Source: Streptomyces anulatus
Lineage (GTDB): Bacteria; Actinomycetota; Actinomycetes; Streptomycetales; Streptomycetaceae
Reading direction: 5' to 3'
DNA length: 64,000 nucleotides
Assembly: GCF_014650675.1 (NCBI RefSeq)
Contig: NZ_BMVK01000025.1
Span: 33,335 to 97,334 of the forward strand
Part shown: positions 34,901 through 44,637 of the stretch, piece by piece
Position numbering within the stretch: position 1 is the first letter of the stretch
Layout: every line of letters starts with the position of its first letter
Translations under genes and position numbers: made by a program
The notes under the pieces: model-generated
Seen by the model: only the letters and a program-made list of their open reading frames with translations
Told to the model about the DNA's origin: nothing
The model's database searches: none

Positions 34901-37900
34901 CATCGAACTGGAAGGGCACGGCCGCGAGGGGCGCTTCGTCACGCCCACGGCCGGTTTCGAACCCGAACTGTCGCGCACCGTCGGCTGGTTCACCACGCTC
35001 TTTCCGGTCGTCGTGGATCCCGGCGCGGCGCCCGATCCCACCGCGCCCGCCTACCTCGCCGCCGCCCTCAAGGCGGTCAAGGAGGACCTCGCTCGCGTAC
35101 CGAGCAACGGCGTCTCCTACGGCGCCCTGCGCCATCTGGCCGACGACGTCCCGGCCGGCCCCGCGCCGCAGGTCCTCTTCAACTACCTGGGCCGCTTCGA
35201 CGCCGGCACCTCGGACGACTGGCAACTCAGCAGCACGACCGGACAGTTGGGCGAGAGGCGCGATCCGTCGATGCGGCTGCCGCGCGCCCTGGAGTTCAAC
35301 GCGATCGCCGAACCCGACGCGAACGGCGCGTACGAACTGGTCACCACCATCTCCTGGCCCGAGGAGCTCTTCACCGAGGAGGACATCACCGCCCTCGGCG
35401 ACCACTTCCGCTCCGCCCTCACCTCACTCGCCGCGCTCGAAGCCGGTGGCCACACGCCCAGCGACTTCCCGCTGGTGGCGCTGACCCAGGCCGACGTCGA
35501 CGCCCTGGACGGCCCGGCGCTCCACGACATCCTGCCGCTGACCCCGCTGCAGGAGGGCCTCTACTTCCACACCGTCTACGACGACGACGCCACCGGCGCC
35601 TACGTCGAGCAGCAGCTGCTGACGCTGGACGGAGACGTGGACGCCGACCGTCTCGCCGCGGCCGCCACCCGGCTGCTCACGCTCTACCCCAACCTGGCCG
35701 CCCGCTTCACGGCCCTCGCCGACGGCAGGGTCGTCTCCGTCGTCGAGCGTGGCAGGACCGCGCCCTTCACCACCCTGGACCGCCCCGCCCTCACCGACGA
35801 GGAGATCCGCGACCTCGCCGAACGGGACCGCCGGGCCGGGTTCGACCTCGCCGGCGGACCCCTGATGCGGTACACGCTGATCCGTGCCGGGGCGGGCCGC
35901 ACCGTCCTGGTGCAGACCGTGCACCACATCATCGCCGACGGCTGGTCGGTGCCGCCGATGCTCCGCACCCTGCTGGCCGAGTACCACGCGCCGGGATCGG
36001 TGTACCCGCTCGGCGGCTACCGCGACTACGTGGACTGGCTCTCCGGGCGCGACCGGGTCGAGAGCGACCGGGTGTGGCGCGAGGAGCTCGCCGGACTGAC
36101 CGGCTCCTCCCTGGTCGCCGAGGGGCACACCCCCTCCCAGCGGTTCGCCGACGTCTCGGCCGTGCCCGTCGACGACATCGACATGGCCGTCCGCTCGGCC
36201 GGAGTGCCCCTGAGCGTGGCCGTGCACAGCGCCTGGGCGACGACCCTCGGGTCCATCCTGCACAGCAGGGACGTCGTCTTCGGCTCCACCGTCTCCGGAC
36301 GCGACGCCGAACTCCCCGGAATCCGGGACATGGTCGGCCTCTTCATCAATACCATCCCCGTGCGTGCCCGTTGGACCCCGAACGACACGGCGTACGACCT
36401 GCTCGACGCCGTGAAGCGGCACCAGGGCGCCGTCCTGGCCCACCAGCACGTCTCCCTCGCACGGATCGGACGGCTGAGCGGCGCGGGCTCCCTCTTCGAC
36501 ACGCTGGTCGTCTTCGACATCGCGACCGACGCGGCCGCCCTGCGCCGACCGGGCGACACCCTCGCCATCGCCGACATCGTCAACGAGGGAGCCCCGCACT
36601 ACCCGTTGACCCTCGTCGTCGAACGCGCACAGGACGGCCGCTCACGCTTCAACCTGATCTACGACGGCGAACTCCTGCGCCCCCGACGCGCCGAGGCGAT
36701 CCTGGCCACCTTCACCCGGAACCTCACCGAACTGCTCGGCCGCCCGGACGATCCGGTCGACGTGGTGGTCGCCGCGCCCGGCGGCGCCCCGACGCAGGAG
36801 GCCCCGACGACCCTGGTCGAGCTGTTCGACGCCGCCGCACTCCGCGACCCGGCGGCCACCGCCGTCACCCAGTGCGCGCTCGACGGCGGCACCCGCTCCC
36901 TCACCTACGGCGAACTCGCTTACACCAAGGCAGAGTTGGCTGCCACGCTCTGCGCGGCCGGGGTCGGGCCGGGACACCGGGTCGCCGTCGCCGTCCCGCG
37001 CTCGCTGGAACAGGTCGCCGCCCTGGTCGCCGTCGTCACCGCCGGAGGCGCGTACGTACCGCTGGACCTGGCGTATCCGGACGAGCGGCTGGAGTACATC
37101 CTCGCCGACGCCGCCCCGCAGGTCGTCCTCGTGGACCGGGAGCAGCGGAGCCGCTTCACCCGGCTGCTGGACCGGGCGGGCGTGCGCGCCCGGGTGCTCG
37201 TCCAGGGCGATGGACTGGTTGACGAACCGGGTGACGAACCGGGTGACGAACACCTCTCGGACACCGGCCTGACCGCCGTCGGACCCGGGGACGCCGCGTA
37301 CGTCATCTACACCTCCGGATCGACCGGCCGGCCCAAGGGCGTCGTCGTCCCGCACCGCGCGGTGACGGCACTCCTCGCCAACACCCGCCCGGACATGGAC
37401 TTCGGCCCCGACGACGTATGGGTCCAGTTCCACTCCTTCTCCTTCGACTTCGCCGTCTGGGAGCTGTGGGGCGCACTCGCCCACGGCGGCGAACTGCTGG
37501 TACCGGAGTACGCGCTGACCCGCTCACCGGTCGACTTCCACCGGCTGGTCCGGCAACGCGGTGTGACCGTGCTCAACCAGACCCCCTCCGCCTTCTACCG
37601 GTTCATCGAGGCCGACCTGCACGCGGAGGAGCCGGTCACGACGGTGCGCCGCATCGTCTTCGGCGGCGAGGCGCTCGACCTCGCGCGGCTGCGCGGCTGG
37701 GTCGAGCGGCACGGTACGGGCTCGCCCGAGCTGGTCAACATGTACGGCATCACCGAGACCACCGTCCACGTCACCCACCGGGTGCTGACGGACGAGGACT
37801 TCGCCCGGGGCGCCGACGTCAGCCCCATCGGCGCGCCGATCCCCGGACTGACCACCCATCTCCTCGACGTCCGGCTGCGGCCGGTGCCGCCGGGCCGGGT

Positions 37901-40900
37901 CGGCGCCGTCTACGTCGCGGGCGGCCAGCTGTCCCTCGGCTATCTGGGACGCCCCGGGCTCACCGCCGCGCGGTTCGTGGCGAACCCGTTCGCCTCCGAC
38001 GGCTCCCGCATGTACCACACGGGCGACCTGGCCCGCCGGACGCTCGACGGCGAGCTGGAGTTCGTCGGCCGCGCCGACGACCAGGTGCAGTTGAAGGGGT
38101 TCCGGATCGAACCGGGCGAAGTGGAGGGCGCGATCCGGGAGCTCGACGGCGTCGTCGACGCGGCCGTCACCGTGGCGGACGACGGCGACCAGCTGATCGC
38201 CCATGTCGTCGGCGAGCCGCCCGCGGACTTCGCCGGCCTGCTCGCTGCCAGACTGCCCGCGCACATGGTGCCGGGCCGAGTGCTGCCGGTGGACGCGTTG
38301 CCGCTGACCGTCAACGGCAAGCTGGACCGCAAGGCGCTGACCGAACGGGCCGCGCAGCACCCCGACCCGCAACGGGAGGCCCCGGGAACCACCGGCGACT
38401 CCGCGCTCAGCGCCCTGACCGGCATCTTCGCCGAGGCGCTCCCCGGCGCGACCGTGGACGCCGACACCGACTTCTTCGGCGCCGGCGGGGACAGCATCGT
38501 CGCCATCACCGTGATCAACCGGGCCCGGGCGCTCGGCCTGTCGATCGCACCCCGGGACGTCTTCCTCTTCAGGACGCCCCGTGCCCTCGCCGGCCACCTG
38601 GCCGAGCGCACCCCGCAGACCGTGCCGACGCCGACGTCCCGTCGCGAGGACGGACCGCTGCCGCTCACGCCGATCATCCTGCGCCGGCGGGAGCTGGCCG
38701 CGCCGCTCTCCGGATTCGCCCAGGCCAGGTCGGTGGCCGTCCCCGAAGGCACCCGCCTCGACGACATCCGGCGCGCCGCGAACACCCTCGTGGCCGCACA
38801 CCCGGCCCTGCGCCTGCGGCTGAGCGTCGATCACGGCGTGTGGGCCCTGCGTACCGAATCCGCCCGCGAGGTCGGCGTCGGCACCCCGGACACCACCGAC
38901 GCCACCGCGGCGGCGAACGAGGCCGCCGGCCGGCTCGACCCGGAGACCGGGGACGTCGTCGCGTTCTCCTGGCTCGCGGCGAGCCGCACCCTGGTCGTCA
39001 CCGTCCACCACATCGCCGTGGACACGGTGTCCTGGCTGATCCTCCTCGACGACCTGGCCACCGCCCTGACCGGGGCGGACCTGCCGCCGCCGACCACCTC
39101 CTACGCCGCGTACGCCGAAGCGCTCGCCGTGCGGACCGCCCAGCAGACCGACGACCTCGGCCACTGGATCACCGCCCTCCGGGCCCCGGCCCTGCTGCCC
39201 GCGGTCCAGGGCCTCCGCGCGAGGACGGCCGTCCTCCCGTCCGGCGCGAGCGACCTGGTGACCCGCCGTGCACCCGGCGCGCTCGGTATCGAGCTCACCG
39301 AGCTGCTGGTCGGAGCCCTGCGCACCGCGCTGACCCGGATCCAGACCGCGCCCACCGACCTCGCCGTCGAGCTGGAGCGACACGGCCGGGTCCCGGCCGC
39401 CGAGCACCACGACTACTCCCGTACGGTCGGCTGGTTCACCTCCATCGCCCCCGTACGCCTCACCGCCCACACCGACCCCGTCGCCTCGGCGCGCGAGGTC
39501 GCCGAACGCCGGCCGGACGAGGACGGGCACGTCGCCTACGGCCGTCTCAGGTACCTCAACCCGCAGACGGCCCCGCTGCTCACCGCGCAGCCGCAGGTCC
39601 TCTTCAACTACCTCGGCCGGGGCAACGAGTCGGACGCCCTGCGGATCACCACGGACGACCGGAACAGCCCGTACGCCGTCGAGGTCAACGCCTGGACCGA
39701 CGAGGCCACCGGCTGCCTCCACGCGGCCTTCACCCTCGCCGAGGGCATACCCGACGCGATCACCGAGCACTGGCTCGCCGCCCTGGAACAGATCGGGAAC
39801 GCGTCCGAGAGCGCCGAGCGCACCGCACCGGTCACCCCGCTCCAGCGGGGCCTGTTCTTCCAGGCCCAGATGGCGGGCGCGGCGGGGCACTACGTCGCCC
39901 AGAGCTACTTCGCCTTCGACCGCCGCCTGGACGCCGACGCGCTGGCCGAGGCGATGGCGTACGTGATCGCGCGCCACCCCGTCGTCGGCGCGGGGTTCAC
40001 CACCGACGACGACGGAAGCCCGGTCCAGGTCCTCAGGGCGGGCCGACGGGTCGCCGTCCGCACCGTCGCGCTGACGACGGACGCCGAGGTCGAGACCCTG
40101 TGCACCCGGGACCGCGAGCAGGGCTTCGACCCGGGGGAGCCGCCGCTCGTCCGGATGACCGTCGTGCGGATGCCCGACGGCCGCGACGGCCTGCTGCTCA
40201 GCTACCACCTGCTGCTCTGGGACGGCTGGTCCCGCGAGATCCTGCTGCGCGACCTGTTCGACGCGTACGAGGCCGTGGTGGCGGGCCGGCCGTGGGACGC
40301 GACGCCGGCCGTGCCGGGCTTCGAGGAGTACGCCCGGACGCTCGCCGCGAAGGACCCGGCCGTCTCGGAGCGCTTCTGGACCGAGCACCTGGCAGGACTG
40401 CCGGGACCGACGCTGCTCGCCGGACCGGCCCCGCAGCTCATCGAGGAGCTGCCGCAGCCGCTCGTGCACACCCTGTCCGCCGAACTGTCGGAGCTGCTGC
40501 GCGAAACGGCGCGGACCCGGGGCGTCACACTGAACTCGGTACTGACCGGCGCCTTCGGCCTCTTCCTCGGAGCCCGTACGGGCCGCAGCGACGCCGTCTT
40601 CGGCGTGACCGTCTCGGGCCGCGAGGGCGAGGGACACGGCGACATCGTCGGCGTCCTGCTCAACACCGTCCCCCTGTGGACCCGGGCCCGGCCCGACGAT
40701 TCGGTCGACACGTTCCTCTCGTCGGTGCAGGCGGCGCGCGTGGCGGCGATGGACCACGAACACCTGGGCCTCGGCGAGATCCAGCGGGCCGGCGGGCACG
40801 ACACCCTGTTCGACAACCTGTTCGTGCTCCAGAACTTCCTGGACCTGGACGCCTTCGCCGCGATGAACGCCCGCCACGGCATCACCTCCGTCCGGGCCGA

Positions 40901-42902
40901 CGACTCCACGCACTACCCGTACACCTGGGTCGTCACGCCCGGCGACCGGCTCACGGTCAAGCTGGAGCACCGCCACGGAGATGCCGACAACGCCCGCCGG
41001 CTCCTGGAGGACTACCTGCGCGTCCTGGCGGACGTGGCGCGGGCCACCGGACCGGTGGGCGCGCTGCGCGGCCTGGGACCGGACCCCGAACCCGCAGGGC
41101 GCACCGAGGTCGGCACGGACACCGTCGTCGACCGCTTCGACCTGGCGGCCGACCGCGATCCGGAGCGCATCGCGCTCGTCGCCGACGGCGCCACGATGAC
41201 CTTCGCCGAACTCCGGGAGCGCAGCCGGGCGGTGGCGGGCGTCCTCGCCCGGCGCGGCATCGGACCCGAGACGACCGTGGGCCTCGCGATCCCGCGCTCC
41301 CTCGACTGGATCGCGGCACTGTTCGCCGTGCTGCGCGTCGGGGCCGCGTACGTGCCACTGGAGCTGGACCACCCGGACGAGCGGATCGCGGCGATCGTCG
41401 AGGACGCCCGGCCCGAGGTGATCCTCACCGTGAGCTCGGTGTCGCCCCGGCTGAACGGCGAACTGATCGAACTGGACCGCCCGTTGCCGGAGGCCAAGCC
41501 GTACACGACGTTCGCACCGGACGACCCGGACCGCCTGCGCCACCCCGCGTACACGATCTACACCTCCGGCTCGACCGGGAAGCCCAAGGGGGTGGTGACC
41601 GAATACGCGGGTCTCACGAACATGCTGATCAACCATCAGCGCCGGATCTTCGAGCCCGTCCTCGCCGAACACGATCACCGGGTCTTCCGGATCGCGCACA
41701 CCGTGTCGTTCGCGTTCGACATGTCGTGGGAGGAGCTGTTGTGGCTCGCCGACGGGCATGAAGTCCACATCTGTGACGAGGAGTTGCGACGCGACGCGCC
41801 CCGCCTGGCCGCGTACTGCGCCGAGCACCGCATCGACGTCGTCAACGTCACACCCACCTACGCCCAGCAGTTGTTCTCCGAGGGCCTGTTGGACGACCCG
41901 GAGAGGCGTCCCGCACTGGTGCTGCTGGGCGGCGAGGCCGTCTCCCCGACGCTGTGGCAACGGCTCGCGGAGACCGAGGGCACGGTCGGCTACAACCTGT
42001 ACGGGCCCACCGAGTACACCATCAACACCCTCGGCGTCGGCACCTTCGAGTGCCAGGACCCGGTGGTCGGCGTGGCCATCGACAACACCGAGGTGTACGT
42101 CCTGGACCCGTGGCTGCGTCCGCTGCCCGCCGGAGTGCCCGGCGAGCTGTACGTGGCGGGCATCGGCATCGCCCGCGGCTATCTGGGCCGGAGCGCCCAG
42201 ACCGCACACCGCTTCGTCGCCTGCCCCTTCGGCCGTCCGGGGGAGCGCATGTACCGCACCGGGGACCTGGTGATCCGCCGGCCCGACGGAAACATCGCCT
42301 ACCTGGGCCGCACCGACCAGCAGGTCAAGATCCGAGGTCACCGGGTCGAACCGGGCGAGGTCGAGGCCGTGTTCGCGGCCCATCCGGCGGTCCGGTTCGT
42401 CGCGGCGGTCGCGCAGCCCGACCCGCAGGTGGACGGCGCCCACCGCCTGGCCGCCTACCTGGTCCTCGCCGACTCCGCGGACCTGGCCCAGGTCGCCGGC
42501 GAGGCGGGTGCCGGCCTGCCGGACTTCCTGCGCCCCACGCACTACGCCCAGGTGGACAGCATCCCGCTGACCGTGAACGGGAAGGCCGACACCAAGGCGC
42601 TGCCGGAGGCCAGGCCGCTGGGCGCGCTGACCACGGCGGGGGAGCGGGGCCCGGAGACCGGGACGGAGAGCACCGTCTGCGAGTTCTTCGCCGAGGCGCT
42701 CGACCTCGACGACGACGAGGTCAGCGCGGTGAGCGACTTCGTCTCCCTCGGCGGGCACTCCATGCTGGCGGTGCGGCTGATCGGCCTCCTCCGCCGCGAG
42801 TACGGTCCTGTCATCACCATCCGCGACCTGTTCACCCTGCGAACCCCGGAAGCGATCGCCCGCCACCTCGATGAGACTCCTGACCCTGATGAAAACTCCT
42901 GA
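31950..42902 (+). CDS. cchH: Coelichelin non-ribosomal peptide synthetase CchH
   Basis: A 3650-residue trimodular NRPS, order A-T-E-C-A-T-E-C-A-T. Landmarks by residue: A1 core FTSGSTGRPKG ~285, T1 LGGDS ~676, E1 HHVVIDG ~847, C2 HHIIADG ~1325, A2 ~1784, T2 GGDS ~2180, E2 HHIAVDT ~2353, C3 YHLLLWDG ~2752, A3 ~3201, T3 LGGHS ~3601. Pocket codes read against GrsA motifs: A1 DINYWGGIGK, A2 DFWNVGMVHK (Thr), A3 DMENLGLINK (N5-hydroxy-Orn); A1 fits formyl-hydroxy-Orn. There is no thioesterase, as in S. coelicolor CchH, where module 1 is reused to give a tetrapeptide. The ATG at 31950 has AAAGGA about 12 bases upstream; the frame-opening start at 31863 lies inside cchG. The 3' end overlaps cchI. 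Confidence 0.95.
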   Translation: MSEPSASRMALSSTRLAAVRRRTGDYSDRTIVEACAVGLAYWATGSAPDGMELTPATPFPDVLERVHNGSVGNGGRPVDAECLTIAVPAGTDPVDAQQALDDLADFPDRPVGTIGPSGPRARAEELARWNDTRADRVRPTLMELFHEQARLRPDAVAIVDEHRSLTYREADRLSAQLAHHLIERGLGPEQVVGISLGRSAEMVVGLLAVLRAGGAFVPLDPQWPATRRAVVVEDARVVLQLNSTGKTDAGEPDAVAVDLGAWKYGAHPVDAPEVTVPGASLAYVIFTSGSTGRPKGAMIRHEAISERLLWQSAEILHFGHDDASLFKAPLSFDISVNEIFLPLVTGGRLVILRPGGERDPHHLLGVIAEQRVTFTYLVSSMLDVLLEIAGDSGRLDSLRHVWCGGEVLTPELYERFRDRLDIPLYHGYGPAETTIGVSHVIYRGAATRLSTSIGRANPNTQLYVLDDELRPVPVGVGGELYVGGLLLGRGYVGAPGLTASRFVANPFASDGSRLYRTGDLARYAPDGSLDFLGRADNQVKIRGMRLEIEDVEASLAEHPGVRHTCVVAKKNTVGGTYLVGYVIPSGGHQDLSADDVKAWAAANMVEYMVPTHLVVLTEFPLTANGKLDRKALPEPSVGAGAQVTPATENERMVCEAVARVLRLDSVGADEDFFQLGGDSILAISLLSALREAGLHVTARQIFTNTVVGALAAVASEESAAAVDHGDVGTGTVVGSPIVQWLGETTDAIDGFVQSVVLNTPAELTADALDDILAAVLARHDMLRARLVRGERWGFDIPPAGRTASCWEPSDAPPADCVALATAALDPDDGVMLRAVWRREARQLVLVAHHVVIDGVSWRILMDDLATAWRQHSAGAPVDLPPVGTSFRRWTQLLGRASFDADRGHYATPLPAADAPIGRRALTAADTVARERTRAVSVGPGTTAALLGEIPAKFHAGVNDVLLTALAVALARWRRDRGQDQTFAHIELEGHGREGRFVTPTAGFEPELSRTVGWFTTLFPVVVDPGAAPDPTAPAYLAAALKAVKEDLARVPSNGVSYGALRHLADDVPAGPAPQVLFNYLGRFDAGTSDDWQLSSTTGQLGERRDPSMRLPRALEFNAIAEPDANGAYELVTTISWPEELFTEEDITALGDHFRSALTSLAALEAGGHTPSDFPLVALTQADVDALDGPALHDILPLTPLQEGLYFHTVYDDDATGAYVEQQLLTLDGDVDADRLAAAATRLLTLYPNLAARFTALADGRVVSVVERGRTAPFTTLDRPALTDEEIRDLAERDRRAGFDLAGGPLMRYTLIRAGAGRTVLVQTVHHIIADGWSVPPMLRTLLAEYHAPGSVYPLGGYRDYVDWLSGRDRVESDRVWREELAGLTGSSLVAEGHTPSQRFADVSAVPVDDIDMAVRSAGVPLSVAVHSAWATTLGSILHSRDVVFGSTVSGRDAELPGIRDMVGLFINTIPVRARWTPNDTAYDLLDAVKRHQGAVLAHQHVSLARIGRLSGAGSLFDTLVVFDIATDAAALRRPGDTLAIADIVNEGAPHYPLTLVVERAQDGRSRFNLIYDGELLRPRRAEAILATFTRNLTELLGRPDDPVDVVVAAPGGAPTQEAPTTLVELFDAAALRDPAATAVTQCALDGGTRSLTYGELAYTKAELAATLCAAGVGPGHRVAVAVPRSLEQVAALVAVVTAGGAYVPLDLAYPDERLEYILADAAPQVVLVDREQRSRFTRLLDRAGVRARVLVQGDGLVDEPGDEPGDEHLSDTGLTAVGPGDAAYVIYTSGSTGRPKGVVVPHRAVTALLANTRPDMDFGPDDVWVQFHSFSFDFAVWELWGALAHGGELLVPEYALTRSPVDFHRLVRQRGVTVLNQTPSAFYRFIEADLHAEEPVTTVRRIVFGGEALDLARLRGWVERHGTGSPELVNMYGITETTVHVTHRVLTDEDFARGADVSPIGAPIPGLTTHLLDVRLRPVPPGRVGAVYVAGGQLSLGYLGRPGLTAARFVANPFASDGSRMYHTGDLARRTLDGELEFVGRADDQVQLKGFRIEPGEVEGAIRELDGVVDAAVTVADDGDQLIAHVVGEPPADFAGLLAARLPAHMVPGRVLPVDALPLTVNGKLDRKALTERAAQHPDPQREAPGTTGDSALSALTGIFAEALPGATVDADTDFFGAGGDSIVAITVINRARALGLSIAPRDVFLFRTPRALAGHLAERTPQTVPTPTSRREDGPLPLTPIILRRRELAAPLSGFAQARSVAVPEGTRLDDIRRAANTLVAAHPALRLRLSVDHGVWALRTESAREVGVGTPDTTDATAAANEAAGRLDPETGDVVAFSWLAASRTLVVTVHHIAVDTVSWLILLDDLATALTGADLPPPTTSYAAYAEALAVRTAQQTDDLGHWITALRAPALLPAVQGLRARTAVLPSGASDLVTRRAPGALGIELTELLVGALRTALTRIQTAPTDLAVELERHGRVPAAEHHDYSRTVGWFTSIAPVRLTAHTDPVASAREVAERRPDEDGHVAYGRLRYLNPQTAPLLTAQPQVLFNYLGRGNESDALRITTDDRNSPYAVEVNAWTDEATGCLHAAFTLAEGIPDAITEHWLAALEQIGNASESAERTAPVTPLQRGLFFQAQMAGAAGHYVAQSYFAFDRRLDADALAEAMAYVIARHPVVGAGFTTDDDGSPVQVLRAGRRVAVRTVALTTDAEVETLCTRDREQGFDPGEPPLVRMTVVRMPDGRDGLLLSYHLLLWDGWSREILLRDLFDAYEAVVAGRPWDATPAVPGFEEYARTLAAKDPAVSERFWTEHLAGLPGPTLLAGPAPQLIEELPQPLVHTLSAELSELLRETARTRGVTLNSVLTGAFGLFLGARTGRSDAVFGVTVSGREGEGHGDIVGVLLNTVPLWTRARPDDSVDTFLSSVQAARVAAMDHEHLGLGEIQRAGGHDTLFDNLFVLQNFLDLDAFAAMNARHGITSVRADDSTHYPYTWVVTPGDRLTVKLEHRHGDADNARRLLEDYLRVLADVARATGPVGALRGLGPDPEPAGRTEVGTDTVVDRFDLAADRDPERIALVADGATMTFAELRERSRAVAGVLARRGIGPETTVGLAIPRSLDWIAALFAVLRVGAAYVPLELDHPDERIAAIVEDARPEVILTVSSVSPRLNGELIELDRPLPEAKPYTTFAPDDPDRLRHPAYTIYTSGSTGKPKGVVTEYAGLTNMLINHQRRIFEPVLAEHDHRVFRIAHTVSFAFDMSWEELLWLADGHEVHICDEELRRDAPRLAAYCAEHRIDVVNVTPTYAQQLFSEGLLDDPERRPALVLLGGEAVSPTLWQRLAETEGTVGYNLYGPTEYTINTLGVGTFECQDPVVGVAIDNTEVYVLDPWLRPLPAGVPGELYVAGIGIARGYLGRSAQTAHRFVACPFGRPGERMYRTGDLVIRRPDGNIAYLGRTDQQVKIRGHRVEPGEVEAVFAAHPAVRFVAAVAQPDPQVDGAHRLAAYLVLADSADLAQVAGEAGAGLPDFLRPTHYAQVDSIPLTVNGKADTKALPEARPLGALTTAGERGPETGTESTVCEFFAEALDLDDDEVSAVSDFVSLGGHSMLAVRLIGLLRREYGPVITIRDLFTLRTPEAIARHLDETPDPDENS

Positions 42903-44589
42903 CACCGAGCTGCCCCGCCCGGGGGCCGCCATCCTGCGGACGGCGCTCCGCCGGAACGTCGGCGCCATGATCGCGGGCACCGTCCTCATGGGCCTGTACC
43001 AGGCGGCCGAGACCGCGTTCCCCATCGCTCTCGGACTGATCGTCGAGCACACGATGCAGGACCGCAGCCTCGGCTCGCTCGCCATCTCGATCGGCTCGCT
43101 GGCCGTGATCATCACGACGGTGTCCCTGTCGTGGCGGTTCGGCATGCGCGTGCTGCAGAAGGCCAACACCACCGAGGCGCACCGCTGGCGGGTGCGGGTG
43201 GCCGCCTGCGGACTCCAGCCGGTGGCCAGGGACGTGGACCTCAAATCCGGCGAGATCCTGACCATCGCCACCGAGGACGCCGACCAGACCGCCGACATCA
43301 TCGAGGTGGTGCCCCTGCTGATCAGTTCCCTGGTCGCCGTCGCCGTCGCGGCGGTCGCCCTGAGCCTGGCCGACCTCCGGCTGGGCCTGCTGGTGATCGT
43401 GGGGACCGTCGCGATCCTGTCGGTCCTCGCCGTGATGTCCAAGCGGATCGGAGCCAGTACGCAGGAACAGCAGGCCCGGGTGGCCCGGGCGGGCGCCAAG
43501 GTCGCCGACCTCATCATCGGGCTGCGCCCGCTGCACGGCTTCGGCGGCAACCACGCCGCCTTCGGCTCCTACCGTCGGGTCAGCACGGACGCGAAGCGCC
43601 AGGCGATCACCGTCGCCCGGGTGAACGGCGTCTACGCCGGCACCGCGCTCGCCCTCAACGCCGTCCTCGCCGCGGCCGTCTCCCTGACGGCGGGCTGGCT
43701 GGCCTTCGAGGGCCGGATCACCATCGGGGAACTCGTCATGGCCGTGGGCCTCGCGCAGTTCATCATGGAACCGCTCAAGATGTTCTCCGAGATGCCCAAG
43801 TACGTGATGATCGCCCGCGCTTCGGCCGAGCGCATGGCTCTGGTGCTGACCGCGCGACCCGTGACGACACCGGGTCCCGAGCGGCCGGAGCCCGGCGGAG
43901 AGCTGGAGGTCGACGGAGTGCGCCACGGGACCCTGCAGGGGGCGAAATTCACGGTCACCGCAGGAGAGTTCGTGGCGATCGCGGCCTATCAGCCGCGCGC
44001 GGCGGCCGACCTGGCCGCCGTCCTCGCGGTGAACGTCGCCCCCCACGCGTACGAGGGAGTGGTACGGGTCGGAGGCCGGGAGATCGCGGACCTGTCGATC
44101 GAGTCGGTCCGCGAGCACCTGCTGGTGAATCCCTACGACGGGGAGATCTTCGCCGGCACGCTCCGGACGAACATCGACCCGTCGGGCACCGGCCGGGCGA
44201 TCGAGGCGGCCGTCGAGGCCTCCATGCTCACCGACGTCGTCGCCCTCCACCGCGAGGGGCTCGACTACCCGATCCGCGACCGGGGCGCGAACCTCTCCGG
44301 AGGGCAGCGGCAACGGCTCTCGCTGGCCCGCGCGTTGGCCGCCGACGCCGAAGTGCTCGTCCTGCACGATCCGACGACGGCCGTGGACGCGGTGACCGAA
44401 CAGCTCATCGCGCGCAACGTCGCGAAGCTGCGCAGGGGCCGGACCACGCTCGTGCTCACCAGCAGTCCGGCGCTCCTGGACGCCGCGGACCGGGTGCTCG
44501 TCCTCGACGAGGGCGTCATCACCGCCGAGGACACCCACCGCAACCTCCTCGCCGGGGACGAGGCCTACTGCCGGGCCGTGGCCAGGTGA
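42871..44589 (+). CDS. cchI: ABC exporter half-transporter CchI with degenerate ATP site
   Basis: A 572-residue membrane-plus-NBD protein. The signature is perfect (ANLSGGQRQRLSLARAL, about residue 475), but its own nucleotide site is lost. Walker A is replaced by AIAAYQPRAAADLA (no Gly-Lys-Ser/Thr), the Q-loop Gln by Asn, the Walker B Asp by His (VLVLHDPTTAVD) and the switch His by Ser (LTSSPALLD). CchG has complementary changes. An alternative start at 42889 would shorten it by six residues. It overlaps cchH by 32 bp, so it is co-translated. Its likely role is export of desferri-coelichelin together with CchG. Confidence 0.9.
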   Translation: MRLLTLMKTPDTELPRPGAAILRTALRRNVGAMIAGTVLMGLYQAAETAFPIALGLIVEHTMQDRSLGSLAISIGSLAVIITTVSLSWRFGMRVLQKANTTEAHRWRVRVAACGLQPVARDVDLKSGEILTIATEDADQTADIIEVVPLLISSLVAVAVAAVALSLADLRLGLLVIVGTVAILSVLAVMSKRIGASTQEQQARVARAGAKVADLIIGLRPLHGFGGNHAAFGSYRRVSTDAKRQAITVARVNGVYAGTALALNAVLAAAVSLTAGWLAFEGRITIGELVMAVGLAQFIMEPLKMFSEMPKYVMIARASAERMALVLTARPVTTPGPERPEPGGELEVDGVRHGTLQGAKFTVTAGEFVAIAAYQPRAAADLAAVLAVNVAPHAYEGVVRVGGREIADLSIESVREHLLVNPYDGEIFAGTLRTNIDPSGTGRAIEAAVEASMLTDVVALHREGLDYPIRDRGANLSGGQRQRLSLARALAADAEVLVLHDPTTAVDAVTEQLIARNVAKLRRGRTTLVLTSSPALLDAADRVLVLDEGVITAEDTHRNLLAGDEAYCRAVAR

Positions 44590-44599
44590 ACCACACGGC

Positions 44600-44635
44600 G
44601 GCTCCCGGGGCGCGTCCGTGCCCGTCCCGGGAACC
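44600..44635. terminator. Bidirectional terminator between cchI and cchJ
   Basis: GGCTCCCGGG (44600-44609) pairs with CCCGGGAACC (44626-44635) at 9 of 10 positions around a 16-base loop, between convergent cchI and cchJ. Confidence 0.75.
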
Positions 44636-44637
44636 TC

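Noticed and set aside
31191..35405. A 1404-codon minus-strand frame, and a 2008-codon one at 37524-43550, opposite cchH
   Set aside because: Typical antisense frames in high-GC coding DNA; amino acid composition is Gly/Arg/Val biased with no domains, while the plus strand encodes a perfect NRPS.
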